Below, piece by piece: positions 48,740 to 58,453 of a stretch of 64,000 nt of DNA (the stretch's first letter is position 1; the number at the start of each line of letters is the position of its first letter). The notes beneath the pieces were generated by a model. The model saw only the letters and a program-made list of their open reading frames with translations. It was not told the DNA's origin and did not search any database. A program made the translations under genes and the position numbers. Origin of the DNA: Affinibrenneria salicis (GTDB lineage: Bacteria; Pseudomonadota; Gammaproteobacteria; Enterobacterales; Enterobacteriaceae); the NCBI RefSeq assembly GCF_008710095.1, contig NZ_VYKJ01000004.1, positions 186,001 to 250,000 of the forward strand. Reading direction: 5' to 3'.

Positions 48740-50605
48740 ATGCAATCGGCCGTCGATTACTTTCATCAACTCAATCGCGATTATCTTGCCGTTCACCAGC
48801 AGAAAGAAGACCTGTTCTGGCAACAATATATGGCCACCGGCGACGATGGCGTGCCGGCTCGTTTCGCCAGCGCGGAAAGCGCGTGGAAACGCTTTATCTC
48901 GGATGCCCGTCGCCCGGGCGAACTGCGTCGGCATATCGCGCAGCTGGAGGCCGGCGAGCAAACGGCGCAAAATGCGGCGCTGCTGCACGGTCTGCGCGGC
49001 TGGCATCGCTTCTTTGACTGCAATGTGATCGAAGATGCGCGCGCCCAGACGCTGATGGACGACATCATCGCGGCGGAAAACGCGCTGTTCGCGCGGCGCA
49101 AAAATTACACAATGACGCACCGCGATGCGCGCGGCGAGCAGGTCAGCGCCTCGCTGGGCGAACTGTTGACGAATCAGGCGACCAACGAGAATGAAACGTG
49201 GCGCCGCAGTTCGCATCAGGCGCTACGCGATCTGGAACAGTGGCTGCTGCATAACGGGCTGCCCGAACTGATTGCGTTGCGCAACCGTTTTGCCCGCCAG
49301 ATGGGCTATCGCAACTATTTCGACTATAAGGTGAATAAGACCGAGCGCATGACGCCGGAACAGCTGTTCGCCATTCTCGACCGTTTCGAACAGCAAACGC
49401 GCGATGCCTGCCGGCGCAGTCTGAGCGAGCTGGCGCGGCAAAAAGGCGCCGATGCGCTGCAGCCGTGGAATATCCGCTATGCCAGCGCGGGCGACGTGAC
49501 GCGTCAGTTCGATCCTTATATGCCGTTTTCCGCTTCGCTGGCGCGCTGGGTGAACAGTTTCAAACGGCTGCATATCGGTTTTAACGGCGCGCAGCTACAG
49601 CTGGATTTATTGGTGCGTAAGGGCAAATATGAAAACGGCTTTATGCACGGCCCGGTACCGCCGTTTTTCGATCAGCATAATCAATGGGTTCCGGCGCGGA
49701 TTAATTTCACCAGTCTGGCGCAGCCCGATCAGGTGGGCAGCGGCGCCAGCGGCATCAATACCCTGTTTCACGAGGGGGGACATGCGGCGCACTTCGCCAA
49801 TATTCGCCAGAATGCGCCCTGTTTTTCACAGGAGTTTCCGCCTACCTCCATGGCCTATGCCGAAACCCAGTCGATGTTTTGCGATAGCCTGCTGCATGAC
49901 GCCGACTGGCTGAAACGCTACGCGCGAAATGCGCAGGGCGAAACGCTCCCTGACGCGCTGATCCGCGCCGATATCGCGGCCCGCCAGCCGATGCGCGCGT
50001 TTAATGAACGCCATATTTTGCTGGTGCCGTATTTTGAATGGCAGCTGTATAGCTGGGATGACGAGCAGCGCACGCCGCAGGCGATCGTCCAGCTGGCCAG
50101 AGATACCGAACAGCGCATTCTCGGCATCGACGCCAGTCCGCGTCCGACGCTGGCTATTCCGCACCTGTTGTCTATGGAGTCGGCCTGTTCCTATCAGGGC
50201 TATCTGCTGGCGCTGATGGCGGTAGAGCAAACGCGTCATTTCTTCCTGCAGCGCGACGGCTATCTGACCGATAACCCGGCGATCGGCCCCGACCTGGCGC
50301 AGCACTACTGGCGGCCAGGCAACAGCGTCAGTCATGATGACACGCTGCGCAGCCTGACCGGCGAAGGCTTTAACCCGGACTATCTTGCCAGCGCCTGTAA
50401 TCTGACCGTCGAACAGGCATGGCAGCAGGCGCAGCGCTCTATCGACCTGGCGAGTCAGCGGCCGCAGCCGGCGGCGGATTTCGATCTCGACGCCGCGATT
50501 CGCGTGGTGGACGGCGAGCGGGTGCTGGCGGATAACGAGAAGGGAGACGAGCAGATGTGCCGCGACTTCGCGGCGTTTATCGAACAAACCTATCCCGCGC
50601 GCTAA
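48740..50605 (+). CDS. M3-family zinc metallopeptidase (oligoendopeptidase-like)
   Basis: 621 aa from ATG 48740, which has GGAAGGAA upstream; the frame is open further left but that part translates the dispersed-repeat remnant. The zinc site is H344-E345-GG-H348 (LFHEGGHAAHFANI) with a downstream glutamate in the M3 pattern (TSMAYAETQSMF). FMHGPVPPFFDQ and QVGSGASGINTLFHEGGH are M3 family segments. No signal peptide, so probably a cytoplasmic oligopeptidase degrading short peptides. It is distinct from OpdA/Dcp and of unknown physiological role. Confidence 0.88.
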   Translation: MQSAVDYFHQLNRDYLAVHQQKEDLFWQQYMATGDDGVPARFASAESAWKRFISDARRPGELRRHIAQLEAGEQTAQNAALLHGLRGWHRFFDCNVIEDARAQTLMDDIIAAENALFARRKNYTMTHRDARGEQVSASLGELLTNQATNENETWRRSSHQALRDLEQWLLHNGLPELIALRNRFARQMGYRNYFDYKVNKTERMTPEQLFAILDRFEQQTRDACRRSLSELARQKGADALQPWNIRYASAGDVTRQFDPYMPFSASLARWVNSFKRLHIGFNGAQLQLDLLVRKGKYENGFMHGPVPPFFDQHNQWVPARINFTSLAQPDQVGSGASGINTLFHEGGHAAHFANIRQNAPCFSQEFPPTSMAYAETQSMFCDSLLHDADWLKRYARNAQGETLPDALIRADIAARQPMRAFNERHILLVPYFEWQLYSWDDEQRTPQAIVQLARDTEQRILGIDASPRPTLAIPHLLSMESACSYQGYLLALMAVEQTRHFFLQRDGYLTDNPAIGPDLAQHYWRPGNSVSHDDTLRSLTGEGFNPDYLASACNLTVEQAWQQAQRSIDLASQRPQPAADFDLDAAIRVVDGERVLADNEKGDEQMCRDFAAFIEQTYPAR

Positions 50606-50647
50606 AGCGCAGAAACTGTGCCCGTAACGGCCCCGCTGTTGACCGGC

Positions 50648-51273
50648 TCAGGCGACGTGCCGCAGGAACTCGCGCAAAGGTTCGCTGGGCGGAGCCGTAA
50701 TCAGCATTTCCGCATCGCCATCCTCGGCGATGCGGTGCTTATCGATGAAGATCAGATGCGAGGCGACTTTATCGGCGAAATCCACCTCGTGCGTTACGAT
50801 CCGCATGGTCATGCCTTCTTCGACCAGATCCTTCACGACGTTCAGCACTTCATGACGCAACGCCGGGTCCAGCGCCGGGAGCGGCTCATCGAATAGCATT
50901 AGCTGCGTTTCACCGCCAGCGCGCGGGCGATCGCCACGCGCTGTTGCTGGCCGCCCGACAGTTCAGACGGGTAGCGACCGGCGCGCTCGGATAGACCGAC
51001 CTTGCCCGGCAATACCCGCGCCAGTTTTTCAGCCTCCGCCATACTGGCGCCGTCACCCGGATGGAGCCGCAAGCCACATTTCCCAGCGTGGTTGGATGAG
51101 GAAACAGGTAAAACGGCTGAAAAACCATGCCCGCTTCCTGACGAATCAACCGGTTATCCACGTTGGGAACGGCTCGTCGACGATCCGTTCGCCGCGGCCG
51201 ATCTCTTGCCGCTTATTGATCCGGCGCAGCAGGTGGGGTTCCCGAAACCGGACGGCCCGATGATGATCACCAT
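50648..51273 (-). pseudogene. glnQ: Decayed glutamine ABC transporter ATPase (glnQ remnant)
   Basis: Three blocks in different minus-strand frames match successive parts of GlnQ. Block one (51273 down) reads VIIIGPSGFGNPT, where the Walker A lysine is lost; after a frameshift it reads LLRRINKRQEI. Block two (51161 down) reads [30 protein letters not shown]. Frameshifts follow, with [19 protein letters not shown] readable in another frame. Block three (50899 to 50648) reads MLFDEPLPALDPALRHEVLNVVKDLVEEGMT to the natural C-terminus. The first ~30 residues are missing. It lies at the position of glnHPQ beside dps in E. coli; glnP and glnH are gone. Confidence 0.93.
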
Positions 51274-51441
51274 CTAAATAGCTTTGCGCATTGATGCTTC
51301 ACTGTTGACCATGCCACAGCGCGTAATTGATGATAAGCGTATTAAAATACTTATTAAAAACAGTTGATTATGATTTTATCATCATATCGTTGTCACTTAA
51401 CTGGCAGGGCAAGTGTAGCGCTATTATACGAAGCTATTTAA

Positions 51442-51469
51442 GCGTTTACGCCGGCTGCGGCGTAAACGC
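51442..51469. other. Perfect 12-bp hairpin in the glnHPQ scar
   Basis: GCGTTTACGCCG and CGGCGTAAACGC around the loop GCTG. No T-run on either side, so not a classical terminator. It lies between the glnQ remnant and dps. Confidence 0.6.
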
Positions 51470-51644
51470 AAACGCGAACGGCGGGGGCGGCGGGAGAATA
51501 TCAGGGATAAAAAACCGGGAGGATGCCCGGTTGATACGCGTCGAGTCGTTTATAGGCGTCATATTTCAGGCTGCAGGCGATGTTGCTGCGTTCAATGATT
51601 CGACCCATTGCGGTGGGCCGTCGGCAGCGGCGTTGCGATAATGT

Positions 51645-51678
51645 TTTGTCCTGCAACCCGAATGATTCGGAGTCTATA
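51645..51678 (+). repeat. Right-end remnant of the dispersed repeat
   Basis: TTGTCCTGCAACCCGAATG then ATTCGGAGTCTATA matches the right ends of the full copies, same orientation. It lies inside the glnHPQ deletion scar. Confidence 0.65.
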
Positions 51679-51688
51679 CTGCCCATTC

Positions 51689-51721
51689 GCCCGGCGGCGG
51701 CTTTAACGCCCGCCGCCGGGC
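51689..51721 (-). terminator. Hairpin downstream of dps
   Basis: GCCCGGCGGCGG and CCGCCGCCGGGC pair perfectly (12 bp) around a 9-base loop, 32 bases after the dps stop. No T-run, so it is terminator-like or RNA-stabilising. Confidence 0.5.
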
Positions 51722-51752
51722 GTCTGGTGCAGCGTAAAGCACCGGGCGCGGC

Positions 51753-52262
51753 TTATTCGATATTGGATTCGATGAACCACAGCGCTTTATCCAGATCGCG
51801 CGACGCCGCGGTCAGAATATCGGCGGTATCTTCGTCGGCCACTTCGGTAATGGCTTTACGCGTGCTGTTGGCTACCGTCGCATAACGATCGGCCAGCGCT
51901 TTCAGGTGATCCTGCACGTGGTGAATATCGGTTGGATAGCTTTTCAGCGAGGTCTGTTTGTTGACGATCTGCACCGTACCCAGCGCCACTCCGCCCAACT
52001 GCACCACGCGTTCTGCAATGGTGTCCTGATGGTCGGTGATCGAGGTGCGGAAGCCATCCAGCATTTCATGCACGCCGATAAAATTCGCCCCGCGCATGTT
52101 CCAGTGGGCCTGTTTGGTGATCAGCGATAGATCGATAAAGTCGGCAACCAGCTGATTCAGCGCTTTAATTGTCGATTTTTTTACCCCGTCTTCAACATCA
52201 TTGCGGGTGTAAATCAGGTCAGAAGATGTTGTCGTTTTTACCAGTTTAGCGGTGCCCATCAT
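51753..52262 (-). CDS. dps: DNA-binding ferritin-like protein Dps
   Basis: Dodecameric ferritin-like protein that oxidises and stores iron with peroxide and coats DNA in stationary phase. 169 aa from ATG 52262 (AGAGGA 6 nt upstream); the next codon is also ATG. E. coli Dps is 167 aa. Ferroxidase region [27 protein letters not shown] is intact, and the lysine-bearing N-terminal tail ([13 protein letters not shown]) is present. C-terminus [12 protein letters not shown] is nearly identical. Upstream lie dispersed repeats, so the control region may differ from E. coli. Confidence 0.97.
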   Translation of the reverse strand: MMGTAKLVKTTTSSDLIYTRNDVEDGVKKSTIKALNQLVADFIDLSLITKQAHWNMRGANFIGVHEMLDGFRTSITDHQDTIAERVVQLGGVALGTVQIVNKQTSLKSYPTDIHHVQDHLKALADRYATVANSTRKAITEVADEDTADILTAASRDLDKALWFIESNIE

Positions 52263-52486
52263 GTTTATCCTCTTATTTGATTGTTCATACCCATATATTT
52301 CAGGGCGTTGGTGCACTCACGCCGTGTTTATTCTTCCCCGCAAAAATACCGGGCGTAGAGAAGAATAGTGACCATGCGTTCATGCCGCTGAAATTTACCG
52401 GGTCATAATCTTGTTTCTGCGACGAAAATAAGTATATCAGTAATTAAAGTATGGCTTTGCTAATAATTACCTATCATATAAATAGT

Positions 52487-52735
52487 TATACCTTTCATAC
52501 TGCGAATTGCAGGCGCGTTGCTTTTGTTACTTGTCCCATTCATGGGCTCGCTCTTGCAGGGCCGCCGCCAGCGGCGCTCAAATCCCCGCAGCCACAGACT
52601 GCTGTATGCTGCAGGGGATGAATGAGAGACTCCTGCCTCTCACCGAAGGCCAGCCGTTAGCTGGACAAATCAGTGCCGACGAATCTGTCGCTGCGTTACC
52701 GCCTGCCTGCAACCCGAATTATTTTGGCTCTATAT
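52487..52735 (+). repeat. Dispersed intergenic repeat, copy 2
   Basis: Left end TATACCTTTCATACTGCGAA, right end CCTGCAACCCGAATTATTTT-GGCTCTATA, with shared interior blocks (CCCATTCATGGGCTCGCTCTTGC-like start, CCAGCGGCGCTCAAATC, CCAGCCGTTAGCTGGACAAAT). A second, truncated left end begins at once (TATATCCGTCATACTGCAAA, 52731 on), so copies are joined end to end. A weak left-end-like stretch also lies at 52285-52325. Confidence 0.8.
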
Positions 52736-52994
52736 CCGTCATACTGCAAATTGCAGACGCGCTGGCTTGTTTACTCACTCCGGGCGCGTTTATCTGCATG
52801 TCCGGCCGCCGCTTTACTGCAATGTAAATTATTCCTGTGTTGCCAGCGTATCGATAAAAACAAGCCTGCTTTTAAACATAGTCAAAATAATGCCGGATAT
52901 CCACCTGCGCGGGGAAAATATTATCCGCCGTCCGGGCGGATGACGATAATAAGTAAAGTGATAATTATTTACCCCGCATCATTTCAGGCCACAA

Positions 52995-53313
52995 TATATA
53001 TGCTTCATGCTTCATGCTTCATGCTTCATGCTTCATGCTTCATGCTTCATGCTTCATGCTTCATGCCTCAGGTTGCGGTGCATTGGTTTTGTTACTCGCC
53101 CCGGCCATAGAGTTCGCTCTTGCAAGGCCGCCGCCAGCGGCGTTCAAATCTGCTCCCGGCAGATTTGTCGCTCACCCGAATCACTTATCTGAATAAGTTC
53201 ATCGGGATTGATGAGCGACATCCTGCCTCTCGCCGAAGGCCAGCCGTTGGCTGGACAAATTCGCTGCCGATGAACTTTCCGCCTTCCTGCAACTCGAATT
53301 ATTTAGCGTATAG
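52995..53313 (+). repeat. Dispersed intergenic repeat, copy 3 (with expanded left end)
   Basis: Starts TATATA directly followed by the heptamer array, then CAGGTTGCGGTGCATTGG. It has a perfect internal hairpin (AAATCTGC 53146-53153 with GCAGATTT 53159-53166), the CCAGCCGTTGGCTGG stem, and ends CCTGCAACTCGAATTATTTA-GCGTATA. Copies 1 and 3 share the AAATCTGC/GCAGATTT hairpin exactly. Confidence 0.85.
53001..53070 (+). repeat. Heptamer tandem array TGCTTCA (10 units)
   Basis: Nine perfect TGCTTCA units and a tenth TGCCTCA, inside the left end of repeat copy 3. The unit corresponds to the TTCATAC/TTCA motif at the left end of the other copies, suggesting the array grew by slippage from the element's own terminus. 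Open frames such as MLHASCF repeats are artefacts. Confidence 0.95.
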
Positions 53314-53371
53314 CAGCCTGCGCTCCTGCTCATTGAGAACGCGGCGTACGCCGGCAACCGCAGATGACGGG

Positions 53372-54262
53372 TTATGCGGCCTTGTCTGCCCTGGGGGCGG
53401 CGCGGATGGTCAGCGTGGCGCCAATCGAGGCGCCGATCACGCAGCCCAGCGCCAGCCACTGCAGCGGCGACAGATGTTCATTCAGAAACAGGATACCGGA
53501 CAGGGCGGCGATCGCCGGCTCCAGACTCATCAGCGTGCTAAAGGTGCGGGTCGGCAGGCGGGTCAGCGCCACCATCTCCAGCGCATAGGGTAAGGCGCTG
53601 GATAAAATGGCCACCGCCAGGCCGAGCGGCAGCACCGACAGGGAAAATATCTGCGTACCGGCGATCAGCAGACCGGCCGGGCAAAAGATCAGCGCCGCAA
53701 TGGCCGACCCTAGCGCCACCGTGGCCGGGCCGTGCAGCGCGCCGGCTTTCTGACCGAAAAGAATGTACATCGCCCAGCAGGTTCCCGCGCCCAGCGCGCA
53801 CAGCGCGCCGGCCAAATCGACATTGCCGATATTGTGGCCGAGCGGCAGCAGGAACCACAGGCCGAGGATGGCCAGCGCGATCCAGAAAAAGTCGATGGCG
53901 CGCCGCGAGGAACACATGGCGACGGCCAGCGGGCCGGTAAACTCCAGCGCCACCACAACGCCCAACGGTACGGTGCGCAGCGCCAGATAAAACAGAAAAT
54001 TCATGCCGCCCAGCGTCAGACCATAAATCAGCAGGGCGAGGCGATTGTCCCGGCAGATGGGCACTTTCCACGGCTGAAAGATCGCCAGCAGGATGAGCAT
54101 GCTGAGTCCGAGACGCAGCGCGGTGACGCCGGCCGCGCCGATCAGTGGAAAAAGCGTTTTGGCGATCGCCGCTCCAACCTGAATCGATATCATTGCGATA
54201 AGCAGCAGGAGTATCGGCAATAGCAGCGTGTTTTTTTTCCGTCCGCTGGAGGAGGCTGTCAT
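53372..54262 (-). CDS. rhtA: Threonine/homoserine exporter RhtA
   Basis: DMT-superfamily exporter, 296 aa (E. coli 295), ten membrane helices in two EamA repeats. E. coli RhtA exports threonine, homoserine and other amino acids. Shared blocks: LFPLIGAAGVTALRL, YGLTLGGMNFLFYLALRTVPLGVVVALEFTGPLAVA, GLWFLLPLG, GPATVALGSAIAALIF, ALPYALEMVALTRLPTRTFSTLMSLEPA. Between dps and ompX as in E. coli; repeats occupy the dps side. Confidence 0.96.
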   Translation of the reverse strand: MTASSSGRKKNTLLLPILLLLIAMISIQVGAAIAKTLFPLIGAAGVTALRLGLSMLILLAIFQPWKVPICRDNRLALLIYGLTLGGMNFLFYLALRTVPLGVVVALEFTGPLAVAMCSSRRAIDFFWIALAILGLWFLLPLGHNIGNVDLAGALCALGAGTCWAMYILFGQKAGALHGPATVALGSAIAALIFCPAGLLIAGTQIFSLSVLPLGLAVAILSSALPYALEMVALTRLPTRTFSTLMSLEPAIAALSGILFLNEHLSPLQWLALGCVIGASIGATLTIRAAPRADKAA

Positions 54263-54735
54263 TTTTTAAACCCTTTTGAATAAATATTAACCGGCGTATT
54301 GCTGGCCGTGGAGGAAATTCTCTCGCGGCGCGCCTGTCGTTTTCCTGTAACCTGAAATCTGTAGGGTAAAACGGCATACGGCGGTTGGATATGACTAAAT
54401 GTATCCGCTGCGAAGAATTTCTTCGACAATTATTTACGTTTTATTGACTTTAATTTACGCCGGGCGTTTACTATGATCGGAAAGTGTTATTTCGGTTGAT
54501 AAAGTGAGCAGTGTATTCAGAATCATCCGTTTTTATTTGTCGGCGGGATTTATTTTTTCACAGGCTTAAAGATTAAAAATATTATGATTTTTAATATGAT
54601 AGCCCGTGGGTGAAAATATTTGTTACATCAAACTAATAATTGGACATTATTTGTCAATTCGGCCCGTGTCTATTTTTGCTATATTTACCGCGCTGGAAAT
54701 ATTCTTTCATAAGATGAATTTGAGGCAGTAAGTAT
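54263..54735. other. Intergenic region rhtA-ompX
   Basis: About 470 AT-rich bases between divergent genes. It holds a TTGACT-N19-TACTAT pair (54444-54474), an imperfect inverted repeat AATTGGACA...TGTCAATT near 54638-54659, and the likely ompX promoter near 54677-54685. No gene is apparent. Confidence 0.5.
54677..54685 (+). promoter_or_regulatory. Extended -10 promoter of ompX
   Basis: TGC-TATATT is an extended -10 (TGN plus hexamer) 50 bases before the ompX ATG. It would give a leader of about 45 bases, suitable for sRNA control known for ompX. Confidence 0.45.
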
Positions 54736-55248
54736 ATGAAAAAGATTGCGTGTCTTTCCGCTTTAGCCTGTGTTTTGGCTGTTAGCGCGGGTTCTGCTCT
54801 GGCTGGCCAGAGTACTGTTTCTGCTGGTTATGCTCAGGGCGATGCTCAGGGCGTAGTGAATAAAGCAAAAGGTTTTAACCTGAAATATCGCTACGACTGG
54901 GATAATAGCCCGCTGGGCGCCATTGGTTCTTTCACTTATCTGGAAGACAGCAAAACGACTGACAATGTTTATCGTAAAGGCCAGTACTATGGCATCAGCG
55001 GCGGTCCGGCTTATCGTCTTAACGACTGGGCCAGTATTTACGGCGTGGTAGGTCTGAGCCACGGTAAATACACCCGTAACGCCAGCAGCGATGATAATAA
55101 AAACAACAGCGATTATGGCTTTATTTACGGCGCGGGTCTGCAGTTTAATCCGACCGAAGAAGTCGCGCTGGATGTTGGCTATGAACAAAGCCGTATCCGC
55201 AGCGTGGATACCGGTATCTGGGCGGTTGGCGTAGGTTACCGTTTCTGA
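54736..55248 (+). CDS. ompX: Outer membrane protein OmpX
   Basis: Eight-stranded outer-membrane beta-barrel. 170 aa (E. coli 171). Signal peptide MKKIACLSALACVLAVSAGS-ALA, 23 residues, then STVSAGYAQGDAQG. Strand blocks GFNLKYRYDWDNSPLGAIGSFTY, YYGISGGPAYRLNDWASIYGVVGLSHGKY and ALDVGYEQSRIR are typical, and the chain ends in phenylalanine (VGVGYRF) as BAM substrates do. GAGGCAG lies upstream of the ATG. Strong terminator after it. Confidence 0.97.
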   Translation: MKKIACLSALACVLAVSAGSALAGQSTVSAGYAQGDAQGVVNKAKGFNLKYRYDWDNSPLGAIGSFTYLEDSKTTDNVYRKGQYYGISGGPAYRLNDWASIYGVVGLSHGKYTRNASSDDNKNNSDYGFIYGAGLQFNPTEEVALDVGYEQSRIRSVDTGIWAVGVGYRF

Positions 55249-55293
55249 TCCCGTAATATCGCCTGACGCAATCGCTGCGTCCGCGGATAAAAA

Positions 55294-55322
55294 AGCCGGC
55301 AACGATGTTGCCGGCTTTTTTT
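55294..55322 (+). terminator. Intrinsic terminator of ompX
   Basis: AGCCGGCAAC pairs with GTTGCCGGCT around GAT, preceded by six A and followed by seven T. A strong, A/T-flanked terminator that can also act on the opposite strand. Confidence 0.92.
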
Positions 55323-55367
55323 ATGCTTAGTGCGTCGTTATGCGCCAAAGCGAATGCGCTCAATATA

Positions 55368-55391
55368 GCGCCCCGGCGTTCGCCGGGGCGC
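55368..55391 (-). terminator. GC hairpin downstream of ldtB
   Basis: GCGCCCCGGCG and CGCCGGGGCGC, 11 pairs separated by only TT, six bases past the ldtB stop. No T-run on the minus side, but the ompX terminator is further downstream and bidirectional. Confidence 0.5.
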
Positions 55392-55396
55392 GGCCA

Positions 55397-56317
55397 TCAA
55401 TTCACTTTGACCGGTATGCCGGAGCGATTCTGGACGGCTTCATCAATCCGCGTGGTATCGATGTTTTCATCCGCCAGCGTTTTATTGACGCTGGCCGGAA
55501 TAACAATCGGCGCCTGCTGATGCGAATGGAACTCTTCTTCCGTCTTCGATAGCGGATTGTGCACTTCGATATAGCGTGAGCCGTCAGGTTCCACGGTGGC
55601 TTTCACCGGTTCGTTGATAAACTGCACGCGCGTGCCGACGGGGACATTTTCAAACAGGTACTTGATGTCGTCCGCCCGCAGACGGACGCAGCCGTGGCTG
55701 ACGCGCAAACCGATGCCGAAGTTGGCGTTGGTGCCGTGAATCGCGTACAGACGGCCGACATACATTGCATACAGGCCCATCGGGTTATCCGGACCGGCCG
55801 GATAGACTTCCGGCAGGAATTCACCGCGCGCCGCGTACTCGGCGTGCATCGCCTTCGTCGGCGTCCAGGTCGGGTTGGCGCGCTTACGCTGCACGCTGGT
55901 GATCCAGTTCTGCGGCGTATCCTTGCCCAGTTCGCCGATGCCGATAGGCAATACCACTACGGTATTGGTGCCCTTCGGGTAATAGTAGAGGCGCATTTCC
56001 GCGCTATTGATGACGATGCCCTCACGCGGGGCGTCCGGCAGAATCAGCTGATGGGGAATCGTCAGCGTACTGCCCGGTTTGGGCAGATAGACATCGGCGT
56101 CCGGGTTGGCTTCCAGCATATTGCTCAGACCCATTTGGAACTGAGCGGCGAAATGCTCCAGCGGGAGCGTGCTATCTTCGGGAATGGTAATAGTCAGATT
56201 TTCTCCGACCAGCCTGCTGTTTTTAGCCGGCAGGGGATACACAACGGCAAAAGCCGCCTGGCTCCAGACAAAGCCAGCCAGGATTAGGGTTGAAATCGCG
56301 CGAATGTTCATCTTCAT
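55397..56317 (-). CDS. ldtB: L,D-transpeptidase LdtB (YbiS)
   Basis: Periplasmic enzyme attaching Braun lipoprotein to peptidoglycan. 306 aa, equal to E. coli LdtB. Signal peptide near residues 1-24 ([16 protein letters not shown]). A LysM-like N-terminal part ([27 protein letters not shown]) precedes the YkuD catalytic domain with [23 protein letters not shown], where the cysteine of SHGC is the nucleophile. ATG at 56317; a second ATG two codons later is possible. Divergent from ybiT. Confidence 0.96.
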   Translation of the reverse strand: MKMNIRAISTLILAGFVWSQAAFAVVYPLPAKNSRLVGENLTITIPEDSTLPLEHFAAQFQMGLSNMLEANPDADVYLPKPGSTLTIPHQLILPDAPREGIVINSAEMRLYYYPKGTNTVVVLPIGIGELGKDTPQNWITSVQRKRANPTWTPTKAMHAEYAARGEFLPEVYPAGPDNPMGLYAMYVGRLYAIHGTNANFGIGLRVSHGCVRLRADDIKYLFENVPVGTRVQFINEPVKATVEPDGSRYIEVHNPLSKTEEEFHSHQQAPIVIPASVNKTLADENIDTTRIDEAVQNRSGIPVKVN

Positions 56318-56702
56318 CTTTTATTGAACGTTATTGCCATAGCGGCGGTAATGGACTGGTGTTCTACCCGCCATCTTTTTGGTTGCATTGTCGCTGGCCG
56401 CGCGCGTATCCCCGTTGCGCTACTCTTGCGGGGTTCCGGTTGCCGGCCGCCGTTCTGCATCCAAAAATCTATTGGGAATATTGCCGATCGTTGCATGCGA
56501 TCAGGATGCGCATTATATGTTCACAACGGGCCCGGAGGGAAATAACATCTTCATTAACGCCGCTTATTTTTTTCGGCCGGATAGTCCGGCGCCTGCGGCG
56601 CGCCATACGCGGCAAATCGCTCAAACCGGCAGCGAAGGCGATACCGGGCGGCAATTGTGGCATAATGAGATTTAAATCACATTTCTGACTTGAGTAGACG
56701 CA
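56318..56702. other. Intergenic region ldtB-ybiT
   Basis: About 385 bases between divergent genes. No convincing promoter pair, operator or structured element was found, and the open frames have no recognisable product. Confidence 0.5.
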
Positions 56703-58295
56703 GTGTTAAGTACCAATAATATCACCATGCAGTTCGGCACTAAGCCATTGTTTGAAAACATCTCGGTTAAGTTCGGCAGCGGCAATCGCTACGGCTTGAT
56801 CGGCGCCAATGGTTGCGGTAAGTCGACCTTTATGAAAATCCTCGGCGGCGACCTCGCGCCCACGTCGGGCAACGTCGCGCTCGATCCGAACGAACGGCTG
56901 GGTAAGCTGCGTCAGGATCAGTTCGCGTTTGAGCAATACAGCGTGCTGGATACCGTTATCATGGGTCATGCCGAGCTGTGGGCGGTCAAAGAAGAGCGCG
57001 ACCATATCTATTCTCTGCCGGAGATGAGCGAAGCCGACGGCTACCGGGTGGCGGATTTGGAAGTGCTGTACGGCGAAATGGACGGCTACAGCGCCGAAGC
57101 GCGCGCCGGCGAACTGCTGCTCGGCGTCGGCATCCCGGTCGAACAGCACTACGGTTCGATGAGCGAAGTGGCGCCCGGCTGGAAACTGCGCGTTTTGCTG
57201 GCGCAGGCGCTGTTCGCCGATCCGGATATCCTGCTGCTTGATGAACCGACCAACAACCTGGACATCGATACCATTCGCTGGCTCGAGCAAATGCTGAACG
57301 AGCGCAACAGCACCATGATCATTATTTCCCATGACCGCCACTTCCTGAATATGGTGTGTACTCACATGGCCGATCTGGATTACGGCGATCTGCGCGTTTA
57401 TCCCGGTAACTATGATGAGTACATGACCGCGGCGACCCAGGCGCGCGAACGTCTGCTGGCGGATAACGCCAGGAAAAAAGCGCAAATTTCCGAGCTGCAG
57501 TCGTTCGTCAGTCGTTTCAGCGCCAACGCCTCCAAATCGAAGCAGGCTACCTCGCGCGCGCGCCAGATCGATAAAATTCAGCTGGAAGAGGTAAAGGCTT
57601 CCAGCCGGCAGAATCCCTTTATTCGCTTTGAGCAGGATAAGAAACTGTTCCGCAACGCGCTGGAAGTGGAAGCGCTGGCGCGCGGCTTCGACAACGGTCC
57701 GCTGTTCAGCCAGCTGAATATGCTGGTCGGCGTGGGCGAGAAGGTTGCGATCCTCGGCACCAACGGCATCGGTAAATCAACCCTGTTGAAGACTCTGGTG
57801 GGCGAACTGGAGCCGGACGCCGGTACGGTGAAATGGTCCGAAAACGCCAATATCGGCTATTACGCCCAGGATCATGAATATGAGTTCGACGATCAGCTGA
57901 CGGTGTTCGAATGGATGAGCCAGTGGAAGCAGGACAAGGATGACGAGCAGGCGGTGCGCAGCATTCTGGGGCGCCTGTTGTTCAGCCAGGACGACATCAA
58001 GAAAAAAGTCAAGGTATTGTCCGGCGGCGAAAAAGGGCGGATGCTGTTCGGCAAACTGATGATGCGCCACCCTAATATCCTGGTGATGGATGAACCGACC
58101 AACCATATGGATATGGAGTCGATTGAATCGCTCAATATGGCGCTGGAGATGTATCAGGGCACGCTGCTGTTTGTTTCGCACGATCGCGAATTCGTCAGTT
58201 CGTTGGCGACCCGCATCGTGGAAATCACCGCCGATAAAGTCATCGACTTCAGCGGCAGTTACGAAGATTACCTGCGCAGTCAGGGTATCCAGTAA
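56703..58295 (+). CDS. ybiT: ABC-F ATPase YbiT
   Basis: Ribosome-associated ABC-F protein, 530 aa, the same as E. coli YbiT. Start is GTG 56703 ([11 protein letters not shown]), in line with the E. coli N-terminus. Two ABC domains: Walker [10 protein letters not shown] and GTNGIGKST; signature LSGGEKGRM in the second; Walker [13 protein letters not shown] and [12 protein letters not shown]. The linker between domains ([24 protein letters not shown]) is the P-site tRNA-interaction motif. No membrane part, so not a transporter. Confidence 0.96.
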   Translation: MLSTNNITMQFGTKPLFENISVKFGSGNRYGLIGANGCGKSTFMKILGGDLAPTSGNVALDPNERLGKLRQDQFAFEQYSVLDTVIMGHAELWAVKEERDHIYSLPEMSEADGYRVADLEVLYGEMDGYSAEARAGELLLGVGIPVEQHYGSMSEVAPGWKLRVLLAQALFADPDILLLDEPTNNLDIDTIRWLEQMLNERNSTMIIISHDRHFLNMVCTHMADLDYGDLRVYPGNYDEYMTAATQARERLLADNARKKAQISELQSFVSRFSANASKSKQATSRARQIDKIQLEEVKASSRQNPFIRFEQDKKLFRNALEVEALARGFDNGPLFSQLNMLVGVGEKVAILGTNGIGKSTLLKTLVGELEPDAGTVKWSENANIGYYAQDHEYEFDDQLTVFEWMSQWKQDKDDEQAVRSILGRLLFSQDDIKKKVKVLSGGEKGRMLFGKLMMRHPNILVMDEPTNHMDMESIESLNMALEMYQGTLLFVSHDREFVSSLATRIVEITADKVIDFSGSYEDYLRSQGIQ

Positions 58296-58453
58296 CCGTT
58301 CTATGCGATCGAAAACTCGCCGGTTGCGCGCAAGCGCGGGCAACCGCGCCGCTATCGTTTAGTTGTATTTCTGTCTTTTGAGATGACGAGCGGGGCGTCG
58401 GCGGCTGGGCCGTTCGCCGTCAATGCGCGTCGAAATGGAAAGAAGGGAGTATT

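Larger units (their letters stand above)
51274..51752. other. Scar between glnQ remnant and dps
   Basis: About 480 bases where E. coli has glnP and glnH. I find no trace of either. It contains AT-rich sequence (51300-51410), a perfect 12-bp hairpin (51442-51469), a short AACCGGG/CCCGGTT stem near 51513, a repeat remnant (51645-51678) and the dps-side hairpin (51689-51721). Confidence 0.6.

Noticed and set aside
53001..53196. Open frames with MLHASCF repeats
   Set aside because: They only translate the 7-bp tandem array and the dispersed repeat next to it.
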